Below, piece after piece: positions 21,801-30,076 of a stretch of 64,000 nt of DNA. The translations under genes were made by a program, and so were the position numbers. The first letter of the stretch is position 1. Each line of letters begins with the position of its first letter. Source of the DNA: Azospirillum thermophilum (GTDB lineage: Bacteria; Pseudomonadota; Alphaproteobacteria; Azospirillales; Azospirillaceae); assembly GCF_003130795.1 (NCBI RefSeq), contig NZ_CP029353.1:1193501-1257500 (forward strand), given 5' to 3'. The notes under the pieces are model-generated. The model saw only the letters and a program-made list of their open reading frames with translations. It had not been told where the DNA came from and ran no database searches.

Positions 21801-22949
21801 TCAGGAGCCGGCGACCTTCACCGTCCGCCCGGCGGTCAGGCCGGGGAGGTTGGCGGTGACCGCCAGATCGCCCTCCGCCAGCCCGTCGACCTGGACGAGG
21901 TCGCCGCGTGCCCAGACGGCGCGGCGGGTGACGGCGCGGCGTTCCAGCCGGTCGCCGGCCCCGCCGACCACCAGCACGAACTCGCCCTGCTCGTCCTTGC
22001 GGATGGCGGCGGGCGGCACGGCGAAGGCGCGCTCCTCCTCGGCGACCAGGGCGTCGCCGGTGGCGAACATGCCGCCGCGCAGCGCCCCGTCCGCATTGTC
22101 GACGCTGACATAGACGGGGATCGAGCGGGAGCCGGCCCGCGTCATCGGATTGATCCGGGCGAGCCGTCCGGGGAAGACCCGCTCGCCGAACCCCTCGACC
22201 CGCAGGGCGACGCTCTGGCCGGGCTTCAGCCGCGCCACGTCGTCGGCCGGGACGGTCGCCTCGACCTCCACCCGGCTGAGGTCGACCACCACGAACATCG
22301 CCGCATTCACCGCCAGATAGTCGCCGGGGTTGACCGAGCGCTGCGCCACCGTACCGTCGATCGGGCTGACCACCACGGCGTCGCGCAGGGCCTTGCGCGC
22401 AAGCTCCACCTGGGCGGCCAGTGCGGCGACCTGCGACTGCTGGAACTGGAAGCTGCTCTGCGCCTGGTCGAGGTTGGTCTCCGCCACGATGTCCTTCTGG
22501 CGCAGGGCGAGGCTCTTGGCGCGGGTCTTCTCGGCGAGCACGAGCTGCGCGCGGGCGCCGTCCAGGTTGCTCAGCTTCTCGTTCAGGCGGGCGGTCAGCT
22601 CGGCGGTGTCGAATCGGGCGAGCAGGTCGCCCTTGCGCACCGCCTGCCCCTCGCGCACCGTCACCTCGACCAGCCGGGCGGCGACCTCGGACTTGACGGC
22701 GCTCTGCTCCAGCGGCGCGATCGAGCCGCTGAGCCGCACCGTCTCGGCCAGCCGGCGCGGCACCATCCGCGTCACTTCGACGCGCGCCAGCTCGACCGGC
22801 CGTTCCACCGCGGGGGCGGCGGGCAGGGCGGCGGCGTCGCCGGGGCTGCGTGCGCGCCACAGCGCACCGGCCAGCGCGAGGCCGGCCACCAGCACCATCA
22901 GGAGAACCCGGCGCGAGCGGCGGCGCGGCTGGGGGAGGGCTTGGCTCAT
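21801..22949 (-). CDS. RND/HlyD-type periplasmic adaptor protein
   Basis: A 382-residue membrane-fusion protein. One N-terminal membrane anchor (RVLLMVLVAGLALAGALW, about residues 14-31) is followed by the split lipoyl domain (SGSIAPLEQSAVKSEV and VREGQAVRKGDLLARFD), a coiled-coil hairpin (about residues 118-180), DAVVVSPIDGTVAQRSVNPGD, and the beta-barrel and proximal domains. Such adaptors link an inner-membrane RND or ABC pump to an outer-membrane channel. No pump gene adjoins it here, so its partner is elsewhere. Confidence 0.88.
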   Translation of the reverse strand: MSQALPQPRRRSRRVLLMVLVAGLALAGALWRARSPGDAAALPAAPAVERPVELARVEVTRMVPRRLAETVRLSGSIAPLEQSAVKSEVAARLVEVTVREGQAVRKGDLLARFDTAELTARLNEKLSNLDGARAQLVLAEKTRAKSLALRQKDIVAETNLDQAQSSFQFQQSQVAALAAQVELARKALRDAVVVSPIDGTVAQRSVNPGDYLAVNAAMFVVVDLSRVEVEATVPADDVARLKPGQSVALRVEGFGERVFPGRLARINPMTRAGSRSIPVYVSVDNADGALRGGMFATGDALVAEEERAFAVPPAAIRKDEQGEFVLVVGGAGDRLERRAVTRRAVWARGDLVQVDGLAEGDLAVTANLPGLTAGRTVKVAGS

Positions 22950-23268
22950 CACGGCACCTTCGACGGCCGGGTCGATCCGCCACACAGCTCAAACGGAGCA
23001 AAAGGCCCGGCTGGATCAACCGACTCGATAGGCGCGCGAGATAGGATGGAAGATGCGGCTCTGTCAAGGTTTCCGTAGCTAGACCCTGTTCCTTTGAAAT
23101 AATGGCGAAGGATATTTGCCGAAAAACCAGCTTGCCCATTGTGGCGGAAACGTGGCTTAACAGCCCGTAAAGGAACGGCGTCGTTGTCGCTTGACACCTG
23201 GGCCGACTACTCCGAAAAAGCGTAGTACCTCCTGCGATACCCGCGCCAACAGCACGGAACTCCAGAAC
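22950..23268. other. Intergenic region between the divergent adaptor and transglycosylase genes
   Basis: About 320 bases. The stretch 23030-23180 is AT-richer than its neighbours and probably carries the promoters of both genes. A TTGACA occurs at 23191, but no good -10 lies 16-18 bases after it. I saw no RNA gene or repeat. Confidence 0.4.
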
Positions 23269-24345
23269 GTGGCAAACCGACCCCTCGCGACCGCCCGCGC
23301 CGCCGGTGCTCTGTTGTGTCTTGCGCTCGCCGCCAGCGGCTGCGCCTCGAACACGCCGGAGACGGCGACCGCCCCGGCCGCCAGGGTCGATACCGCCTAT
23401 CAGGTCGATCCCAACGATCCGCTCGGCCGCTGGGCCCACCATATCCGCGAGGCGTCGGAGCGCTTCGACGTTCCGGAGAAGTGGATCCGCGCCGTCATGC
23501 TGCGCGAGAGCGGCGGGCGCGCCCAGGTGAACGGCCGCACCATCACCAGCCAGGCCGGCGCCATCGGGCTGATGCAGGTGATGCCCGGCACCTACGAACT
23601 GATGCGCTGGCAGTACAATCTCGGCGCCGACCCGGCCGATCCGCACGACAACATCCTCGCCGGCACCGCCTATCTGCGGGAGATGTACGACCTGTTCGGC
23701 GCACCGGGATTCCTCGCCGCCTACAATTGCGGCCCGGCCTGCTACGCCGGCCACCTCGCCGGCAAGCAGAGGCTGCCGCGCGAGACCAAGCAGTATCTCG
23801 CCGCCCTGACCCCGGCGCTGCGCGGCGTCGGGCCACGCGAACCGTCGCAGTCGGCCGGCGCCTCGGCCATCGAGGTCGCCGTGGTCCCGGCCAACGCGCC
23901 GAAGACCGATTCGAAGCCGGCCGCCGCCCCGGCCGAGCAGGCTCCTGTCCCCGCGCCGGTCCTGGTGGCCGAGGCTCCGGCCCCCGTTCCGCAGCCCGTG
24001 CCGGTGGCGGTCGCCCCCGCGGAGCCCGTCCGGACCGTCGCCCCCGCCGCCGCCCCTGTCGTCGTCGCCCCGCCGTCGGCCCCGCTCACCCAGCCGCCCG
24101 CGCATTATGTCGCCGCCGCCGACCGTGGCGCCCGGTCCGCGCCTGCCGGCGTCGCCCCGGCGCGCTCGGGCAAGGCGCCCGCCCGCACGGTGGAGACCGA
24201 GGTTGCCGAGGCCCTGTTGCCGCCGCAGTCCGCGGCCAAGGGAGATCGGGTGGTGATCCGCTTCGTCTCGCAGGGCAATGGCGGCTGCGGCAGCCTCGCC
24301 GGCAAGGACCGCGTCTGCGTGGCGCTGGCCGGAAACGGCCTCTGA
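23269..24345 (+). CDS. Lytic transglycosylase lipoprotein (SLT domain)
   Basis: A 358-residue exported enzyme when started at GTG 23269; an earlier TTG at 23191 would put 26 odd residues before the signal peptide. The lipobox is LAASGC. The transglycosylase domain spans about residues 45-170: AVMLRESGGRAQVNG contains the catalytic glutamate, followed by GAIGLMQVMPGTYELM and FLAAYNCGP. The rest is a long Ala/Pro/Val-rich linker ending in a short conserved piece with a Cys pair. It cleaves peptidoglycan strands from the outer membrane side. The start codon is weakly supported. Confidence 0.85.
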   Translation: MANRPLATARAAGALLCLALAASGCASNTPETATAPAARVDTAYQVDPNDPLGRWAHHIREASERFDVPEKWIRAVMLRESGGRAQVNGRTITSQAGAIGLMQVMPGTYELMRWQYNLGADPADPHDNILAGTAYLREMYDLFGAPGFLAAYNCGPACYAGHLAGKQRLPRETKQYLAALTPALRGVGPREPSQSAGASAIEVAVVPANAPKTDSKPAAAPAEQAPVPAPVLVAEAPAPVPQPVPVAVAPAEPVRTVAPAAAPVVVAPPSAPLTQPPAHYVAAADRGARSAPAGVAPARSGKAPARTVETEVAEALLPPQSAAKGDRVVIRFVSQGNGGCGSLAGKDRVCVALAGNGL

Positions 24346-24420
24346 CCGCCGGCGGTAACCCGTCGCAGGCAGGTCCCGCCAAACTTCCGCCGGAATTTTG
24401 CTGCACGGCCATCAAAGTCT

Positions 24421-24489
24421 GGAATAAAGGATGAGCGTCGCGTGTTCGCCCCCACAGAACCGGGTCTTTTGACAGCCCGGCCCTGTGGG
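24421..24489 (+). promoter_or_regulatory. ECF-type promoter motif and strong inverted repeat before the sigma factor gene
   Basis: GGAAT at 24421-24425 and TGTT at 24443-24446 are 17 bases apart, the same arrangement as the GGAAC/TGTT pair before the PRC-barrel gene. Directly after it lies a two-part hairpin: CCCACAG (24451-24457) pairs with CTGTGGG (24483-24489), and inside it CCGGG pairs with CCCGG around TCTTTTGACAG. It could be an operator or an RNA leader structure. It is not followed by a T-run. Confidence 0.5.
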
Positions 24490-24567
24490 TGCGAACCGCG
24501 TCATCCTATTTGATGGTTGTCACGACTGTTTGCGTCGTGGCGCAATCGGAATCGATCGGGTGCGCGG

Positions 24568-25077
24568 TTGAGCAAATTCGGGGTCGAGCTGGAAGTCCAT
24601 ATTGCCTCGTTGCGGCGCTACGCTCGGGCGCTGATCCGCAACCGGTCGGACGCGGAGGACCTGGTCCAGGAAGCGTTGACGCGCGCGGTGGCGCGTGCCG
24701 ACACCTTCCAGACGGGGACGAACCTGCGTGCGTGGCTGTTCACAATCCTGCACAACGTCCACGTCAACCAGGTCCGGTCCAAGGCGGCCAGGCCCGACGA
24801 GGTCGACGTCGAATCCGTCGAGTCCAGGCTGGTGACCCCGGCCCGGCAGGAGGAGCGGGTCGAGCTGCGCGAGATGATGCGCGCCGTCGAGGAACTGCCG
24901 GAGGAGCAGCGCAAGGTGCTGCTTCTGGTCGCGCTGGAGGGCCTGAAGTACGACGAGGTGGCGGATATCCTCGGCGTACCGATCGGGACCGTCATGTCGC
25001 GCCTGTCACGGGCGCGCGAGGCGGTCAGGGCGAAGCTGGCGAAAGAGGGTGGCAGCACCCTCAGGCGGGTGAAGTGA
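24568..25077 (+). CDS. ECF-family RNA polymerase sigma factor
   Basis: A 169-residue group IV sigma factor from TTG 24568; TTG 24517 would add 17 residues. Region 2 has LRRYARALIRNRSDAEDLVQ and the -10-binding stretch LRAWLFTILHNVHVNQVR. Region 4 has LPEEQRKVLLLVALEGLKYDE and the helix-turn-helix ADILGVPIGTVMSRLSRARE. The stop overlaps the start of a membrane protein of anti-sigma type, so it is probably held inactive until a signal releases it. The start codon is uncertain. Confidence 0.88.
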   Translation: MSKFGVELEVHIASLRRYARALIRNRSDAEDLVQEALTRAVARADTFQTGTNLRAWLFTILHNVHVNQVRSKAARPDEVDVESVESRLVTPARQEERVELREMMRAVEELPEEQRKVLLLVALEGLKYDEVADILGVPIGTVMSRLSRAREAVRAKLAKEGGSTLRRVK

Positions 25078-26009
25078 TGAACGCGCATCGTTTGACGGAG
25101 GATGATCTCCACGCCTATGTGGATGGTCAGCTTGACGGAACCCGACGGCTCGCGGTGGAACGCTGGCTGGCGGAGGATGGCGACGCGGCGCGCCGGGCGG
25201 AGGATTACCGCACCCAGGCGTCGCTGCTGCACGAGCTGTTCGACCCGGTGCTGCGCGATCCCGCCGATGCCCCGGTGGAGGAGCTGACCGACCGGCTGAA
25301 GGGCCGGCTGGCCATCAACGACAACCGGCCGGCCTGGCATGCCCGCGGCTGGGTCCGCGCCGCCGCCGCGGTCGCGCTGGTCGTCGCCGGGGCCACCGGC
25401 GGCTGGTTCGGCCGCTCGGTCCAGACCACTCCCTCTCCCGTCGCGCAGCAGAACCGCACGCTCGCCACCTTTGCGCAGGAGGCGACGCAGGCCCACCGCT
25501 TCTATACCGCCGACGAACGGTTCCAGGTGGAGCTGGGCGCCGACAACCAGGATGAGCTGAACGGCTGGCTGTCCAAGCGGGTCGGGCGCGAGGTGTTCGG
25601 GCCGGATCTCGGCAAGATCGGCTACCGCCTGATCGGCGGCCGCTCGCTGCCGACCGACCTCGGCGCCGGCGCGCAGTACATGTACGCCAACGAGGGCGGG
25701 AAGCGGATCACGCTCTTCGTCGGCGCTCCGCCGGCCGGCAACAACTCGTCCTTCAGCTTCACGCAGAACGGCGATGTCGCGACCTTCTATTGGGTCGAGG
25801 GGCCGCTCGCCTACGCCATCGCCGGCCGCCTCTCCAAGGAGGAGCTGCTGGACATCGCCAAGGCCGTCTACAACGACGTGAAGGCCGGTCCGCCGCGCCG
25901 TGACCCGCCGCCGGAGCAGAAGCAGCCCGACCAGCAGACCCAGCAGCCGCAGGACCAGCCCCACGGCGTCCAGCCGGTCAGCGATACCCAGAAGGCGAAG
26001 GACAGCTGA
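25077..26009 (+). CDS. Transmembrane anti-sigma factor
   Basis: A 310-residue protein. The N-terminal cytosolic part begins LTEDDLHAYVDGQLDGTRRLAV, a typical anti-sigma opening, without the HXXXCXXC zinc motif. One membrane helix lies at about residues 96-113 (AAAAVALVVAGATGGWFG). The periplasmic part ends in a Gln/Pro-rich tail. TGATG joins it to the sigma gene, so the two are coupled. It is expected to sequester the sigma factor at the membrane. The inducing signal is unknown. Confidence 0.85.
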   Translation: MNAHRLTEDDLHAYVDGQLDGTRRLAVERWLAEDGDAARRAEDYRTQASLLHELFDPVLRDPADAPVEELTDRLKGRLAINDNRPAWHARGWVRAAAAVALVVAGATGGWFGRSVQTTPSPVAQQNRTLATFAQEATQAHRFYTADERFQVELGADNQDELNGWLSKRVGREVFGPDLGKIGYRLIGGRSLPTDLGAGAQYMYANEGGKRITLFVGAPPAGNNSSFSFTQNGDVATFYWVEGPLAYAIAGRLSKEELLDIAKAVYNDVKAGPPRRDPPPEQKQPDQQTQQPQDQPHGVQPVSDTQKAKDS

Positions 26010-26043
26010 GGCCGGCCCGCCATCCGGTCCGCCGCCCGCCAGC

Positions 26044-26078
26044 AAAGGCCTCTCCCATTCGGAGGGGCCTTTCTTTTT
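26044..26078 (+). terminator. Intrinsic terminator after the anti-sigma gene
   Basis: AAAGGCCTCTCC and GGAGGGGCCTTT form a stem around CATTC, followed by CTTTTT. A textbook terminator. Confidence 0.9.
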
Positions 26079-26522
26079 GTGCCGCCGGCGGCGGGAAGGG
26101 ACGCCGGCGCCGCAAATGGAAGACGAATGAATTCGTTTCTGAAGTGGCGAGTGTTTTGCGACGCCAAAATCATGCCGATGTATTCGTAATGATTCGATCC
26201 GTCACCAAATGTCGATCATTGTGGTGCATGAAATATAGTTATCAGCATGTAGAGTTATTTGCGGGAGATGTGGAGTTTCTTTTCGAGTCGGATGAGTTCT
26301 TGCTGGTATTCAGGTGATCTCCTTGCATCAGGCGAATGAGGATGCCGTCGCGGCACGCCTGTGAGGCCCGCACATGGGCGGCTGCCGGCTGTCTGCCGAA
26401 AGAAGAGACCTCGTCGCCCCTTCCACGGGTGCCGCAGTCACCTGCCGGACCATTGCCCGGCAGGCCGGGCGGCGCCGTGACCAGGCCATTTTTCCATTCG
26501 ATGGATTTCAGGAGGTTTTTGG
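26079..26522. other. AT-rich intergenic region upstream of the lipase gene
   Basis: About 440 bases. From 26110 to 26335 the DNA is markedly AT-richer than the rest of the window. It contains a 29-codon ATG frame (26228-26317) with no ribosome-binding site that I do not accept as a gene. From 26335 on composition returns to normal. The lipase promoter presumably lies here; AGGAGG at 26510-26515 is the lipase ribosome-binding site. Confidence 0.45.
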
Positions 26523-27511
26523 ATGACTCTTCCCGCCTTTGGTCCCGCCTATGATGCCGGCGAAGCGCTGGAGATCCTGCGCATCGCCAGTGCCGTCGAT
26601 ACCTTTCTTCCGCTCTATGTCCCGGACGGCGGGACCGCCGTGCTGGATCCGACCGCGCCGGCCACCGGTTCGCCCCTGAACCCCGCCTATGCCAACGCCT
26701 ATCCGTCGATCTACTACCAGCGCTGGCCGTCCGACTGGCAGGCGGCCATCGCTTCCACCACCTCGACCACCTGGGCCTCCTCCATCGTCGTCTCCCAACT
26801 CGGCAACCAGGCGCTGCTGGCCGGTCTGGTGAACCAGACGGCGGTCCCGACCTACTGCCTGGCCTTCCGCGGTACGATGACCGCGACCAACGTGGTGGAG
26901 GATTTCTTCGCCCTGCCGGTCACTGCCCAGCAGATTCCCAAGGGATCGCTGCAGAGCCTTATCCCGCAGGCGCTGTGGAACAGCCTCCCGGCCGCGGTCC
27001 AGCAGATGCTCGACCTCTTCAGCCTGCCGAAGAGCTACGTCTCGACCAGCGGCAACGTCGCGGCGCAGAACGCGCTGGTCCATCTCGGTTTCCGCGTCGC
27101 CCTGGAATCGCTGGACTCGCTTCTGGACGCGAGGGTGACCGACTCCATCTTCTCGATCAACTCCCTCACCGGCCGCATCAAGGCGATCCTGTCCGCCCTG
27201 CCGGCCGGACAGACCTCCATCAACCTCTACGTCACCGGCCACAGCCTCGGCGCCGGCATGGCGGCGCTGGCGGCGGCCTGGCTGGCGACCCAGCCGTTCA
27301 GCGGCTACACCATCAACGTGAAGTGCTACAGCTTCGCCCAGCCCAAGCCGGGCAACGACTATTTCGCCTACGCCACCAGCATCCTGTTCCAGCAGCAGGG
27401 CTTCGGCTTCTACACCATCCTGAACAGCCTGGACACGGTGCCCCAGGTGCCGCTGACCATCCAGACCTCGGGCGACCTGAACTACTGGCAGGGCATCCAG
27501 TCCATCGCCAC

Positions 27512-27521
27512 CTCGGCCACC
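27512..27521 (+). repeat. Target-site duplication, left copy
   Basis: CTCGGCCACC, repeated at 28854-28863. It belongs to the lipase gene and encodes part of ATSATSS after precise excision. Confidence 0.92.
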
Positions 27522-27545
27522 CAGGGCTCCGAATCCAGGTTAACG
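27522..27545 (+). repeat. Left terminal inverted repeat of the ISAs1-family element
   Basis: Twenty-four bases starting CAGGGCTCCGAA and ending GGTTAACG; the four central bases (TCCA) differ from the other end. The transposase stop codon lies inside it. Confidence 0.93.
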
Positions 27546-28766
27546 GATTTTGGCGGCAAGGATGGCGTCGAGGTAATCGGTGTCCCATCCCGCCAGCTTT
27601 CGTCGGAGCTTGATGCTTGTCGCTTTGGGTTTGGCCGGTTTTTTGGTGGCGCGCCGCAGTCCCGAGCGCGGCCGGGCGGGTTCCTCGGCCTTGCGGACGA
27701 GATTGATGGCGAAATGGCGGACGACGGCCATGTTCTGAGCGCCATGTCCCTTGCGCAAGCGGGACTGGTCGTCGGTGAAGACGACGTCGAGAACCCAATG
27801 CAGCCGGTTCTCGATGCCCCAATGCCCCCGAATGGCCTCAGCCGCTGCCTGGGCGCTCAGCGTGGCGGAAGAAACGTAGTAGCGGGTGTCGAAGCGGCAG
27901 CGGTCCTTCAACTCGGCTTTGCTGCCAACCCGAATGATCGAGGCGACGGCGGGCAGACGCACCTCGCCGGGGAAGCGGCGCTCGCCGGTCAGCCAATCGA
28001 CCTCGCGGGCGACCGTGACCGTGCGCTGCTCGATCCGGCCATGGCCCTTGTCGATGTCGGTGGCGTGCTCGAGGGCCACGTCCGGGGCCTCGGCGAAGTA
28101 AGTTTCGATCTCATCGCGCAGGGTCGGCTGGTTGGCCTTGACCGCCAGCAGGTAGTCGGCCCCGGCGTCGCGGATGGCTTGGGCGATGGTGGCGTTGCAG
28201 GCGATGGCGTCGATGGTCACGATCGCTCCCGTGAGGCCGCCGTCGGCCGCCAGGCGCTCCAGAAGAACGGGAATGGCCGCGAGTTCGCCAGCCTTGTCTT
28301 CGACGGCTTCCTGCCCGAGCACCAGACGGCTGGTGGTGGCGAAGGCCGACACCAAGTGGAGAGGGGCTTGAGCGCGGCTGCGGTCATGGCTGCGCCGCGA
28401 GGTCTTGCCGTCGATGGCGACAAGCTCGGGGCGGTCGGGCCAAGCCTCGCGCACCCAGGCTGTGAAGCAGTCCTGGAACAGGCACGGGTTGATCCGGTTC
28501 ATGAACACGGTCAGCCAGCGTCCGCTCGGCACCCCGTGATGGTAGGGCTGAAACCGCCGCAGAAAATCGAGCCGGGCTTCGCCCCACGCTGCGATCGCCT
28601 CATAATCCTCACAATCGGCGATCGTCCCACAGACCGCCAGAAGCAGAATCTCCGGCAAGGGATAGGCCACCCGCCACGGATCGCGCGGATCGTCGATCAG
28701 CGAAAAATGATCCAGCAGCGCCTTCAGACGCGATTTCTGACCAAATTCGGCTGCGATGGAACTCAT
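27540..28766 (-). CDS. ISAs1-family transposase
   Basis: A 408-residue DDE transposase, full length. The N-terminal region (LLDHFSLIDDPRD, then LPEILLLAVCGTIADCEDYE) is typical of the H-repeat/ISAs1 group. Catalytic residues are visible: Asp in VAIDGKTSRRS (about residue 119), Asp in VTIDAIACN (about 186) and Glu in HWGIENRLHWVLDV (about 320). The C-terminus is basic (LRRKLAGWDTDYLDAILA). Nothing suggests it is inactive. Confidence 0.96.
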   Translation of the reverse strand: MSSIAAEFGQKSRLKALLDHFSLIDDPRDPWRVAYPLPEILLLAVCGTIADCEDYEAIAAWGEARLDFLRRFQPYHHGVPSGRWLTVFMNRINPCLFQDCFTAWVREAWPDRPELVAIDGKTSRRSHDRSRAQAPLHLVSAFATTSRLVLGQEAVEDKAGELAAIPVLLERLAADGGLTGAIVTIDAIACNATIAQAIRDAGADYLLAVKANQPTLRDEIETYFAEAPDVALEHATDIDKGHGRIEQRTVTVAREVDWLTGERRFPGEVRLPAVASIIRVGSKAELKDRCRFDTRYYVSSATLSAQAAAEAIRGHWGIENRLHWVLDVVFTDDQSRLRKGHGAQNMAVVRHFAINLVRKAEEPARPRSGLRRATKKPAKPKATSIKLRRKLAGWDTDYLDAILAAKIR

Positions 28767-28829
28767 GGCACGGCACCCCCGATCCGGTTCGGCCCCACCG
28801 AATCAGAAACCGTGCCGTTCGTAAACCAG

Positions 28830-28853
28830 CGTTAACCCGACTTCGGAGCCCTG
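28830..28853 (-). repeat. Right terminal inverted repeat of the ISAs1-family element
   Basis: The reverse complement of these 24 bases starts CAGGGCTCCGAA and ends GGTTAACG, matching the left end except in the middle four (GTCG). Confidence 0.93.
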
Positions 28854-28863
28854 CTCGGCCACC
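28854..28863 (+). repeat. Target-site duplication, right copy
   Basis: CTCGGCCACC, the second copy of the sequence at 27512-27521, directly after the right end of the element. Confidence 0.92.
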
Positions 28864-29225
28864 AGCTCGGCGCTGGTCACCGAGTTCTTCGATGTGGTCA
28901 ATGTGCTGAACCTGCCCTACAGCCTCAACTACATGCATGCCGGACAGGTGATCGCGCTGAACGGCACGCCGGTGGTCACGGCGGCGCCGCCGGCCGACCA
29001 GACGCCCGCCGACACCTACACCTTCCCGCTGAACGCCAGCGGCAGCACCTACTTCCCGACATATCTGGTGAACCAGCAGGCGCCGGCCGGCGTCACCAAC
29101 GACAGCGTCGTCCCGCTGCCGTGGACCGTCACGCCGCAGAACACCAGCGGCCCGACGATCTCCGGCGCGGTATCGAACCTGTGGCAGCACATGCCCTTCA
29201 CCTACGCGCAGCTTCTCTACCAGAC

Positions 29226-29261
29226 CCTGCCGACCTGCCGACCTGCCGACCTGCCGACCTG
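29226..29261 (+). repeat. 8-bp tandem repeat at the 3' end of the lipase gene
   Basis: CCTGCCGA occurs four times in a row (29226-29257), then CCTG. It encodes the last residues of the lipase. Because eight is not a multiple of three, gain or loss of a unit shifts the frame and changes the C-terminus and stop. Confidence 0.85.
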
Positions 29262-29389
29262 ACGGCCGGGTGACGGTCCCGCCCGCAGGCGTCCCGTGAC
29301 CGGTCCGGGCCGGGCGCATGCGGGCAGGTGCCGTCACCGGCCGGACGTGGCAGTATGGCTGCCCCTGCATCCGGGAGGCGGTCCGCCCC

Positions 29390-30064
29390 ATGACGATCAG
29401 AGACTCCTTCAACAGCGCCGCGTCGGGCTATGACGGGCTGCGGCGCGCGCTGATCCCCTGCTTCGACGATTTCTACGGCACCGCGGTCGAGCTGCTGGCC
29501 GTGCTGCCGGAGGCGCCGCGGCGCATCCTCGATCTCGGCGCCGGGACCGGGCTGCTGGCGGCCCGGCTGCGCGAGCGCTTTCCCGAGGCGGAGCTGGTCC
29601 TGGTCGACCTCGCGGAGGAGATGCTGGAGGTCGCCCGCCGCCGGTTCGCCGGGGACGGCCGCGCGGAGTTCCGCGCCGCCGACTATGCGCGGGACGATCT
29701 CGGCGGACCCTACGACGCCGTGGTCTCGGGGCTGTCCATCCACCATCTGGAGCACCCGGCCAAGCAGGCGCTGTTCCGCCGCATCCATGACCTGCTGGTT
29801 CCCGGCGGCCGTTTCGTCAACGCCGACCAGGCGCAGGGGCCGACGCCGGCGCTCGACAGGCTCTATGACGATGTGTGGGTGCGGCAGGTGAAGGCCAATG
29901 GCGTCGGCGAGGAGGAGTTCGCCGCCGCCCGCAAGCGCCAGAGCTACGACCGGCTCGCCCCGCTGGCCGACCAGCTCCGCTGGATGACGGAGGCCGGCCT
30001 GCGCGAGGTCGATTGCGTCTACAAGAGCTGGAACTTCATCGTCTGCACCGGCACCCGGCCGTGA
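29390..30064 (+). CDS. Class I SAM-dependent methyltransferase
   Basis: A 224-residue methyltransferase. The SAM-binding motif is ILDLGAGTGLLAARLRE at about residues 45-61, with VLVDLAEEMLEVARRRF next and YDAVVSGLSIHHLEHP as the post-I motif. It starts at ATG 29390 behind GGGAGG. The substrate cannot be told. It stands alone between the lipase remnant and the convergent kinase gene. Confidence 0.85.
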   Translation: MTIRDSFNSAASGYDGLRRALIPCFDDFYGTAVELLAVLPEAPRRILDLGAGTGLLAARLRERFPEAELVLVDLAEEMLEVARRRFAGDGRAEFRAADYARDDLGGPYDAVVSGLSIHHLEHPAKQALFRRIHDLLVPGGRFVNADQAQGPTPALDRLYDDVWVRQVKANGVGEEEFAAARKRQSYDRLAPLADQLRWMTEAGLREVDCVYKSWNFIVCTGTRP

Positions 30065-30076
30065 CGGCGCCGCCCG

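Larger units (their letters stand above)
27522..28853 (-). mobile_element. Complete ISAs1-family insertion sequence, 1332 bp
   Basis: The element is bounded by 24-bp imperfect inverted repeats, both starting CAGGGCTCCGAA and both ending GGTTAACG inside. It is flanked by a 10-bp direct repeat, CTCGGCCACC, the duplication length known for this family. It contains one full transposase gene on the minus strand. The clean ends, intact gene and exact duplication point to a recent insertion. Confidence 0.95.
26523..29262 (+). pseudogene. Class 3 lipase gene interrupted by an insertion sequence
   Basis: The 5' part (26523-27521) and the 3' part (28864-29262) join exactly in frame once the insertion element and one copy of the 10-bp target duplication are removed, giving 465 residues. 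The 5' part has a CLAFRGTMTATNVVEDF segment and the nucleophile motif VTGHSLGAGMA of the lipase class 3 fold; NSLDTVPQVPL near the break should hold the catalytic aspartate. The 3' part contains the remaining C-terminal domain. AGGAGG precedes the ATG. As it stands the frame runs on into the element for a 770-residue chimera, so the lipase is probably inactive. Confidence 0.9.

Noticed and set aside
26228..26317. 29-codon ATG frame in the AT-rich region before the lipase gene
   Set aside because: No ribosome-binding site and nothing to support translation; AT-rich DNA gives such frames by chance.
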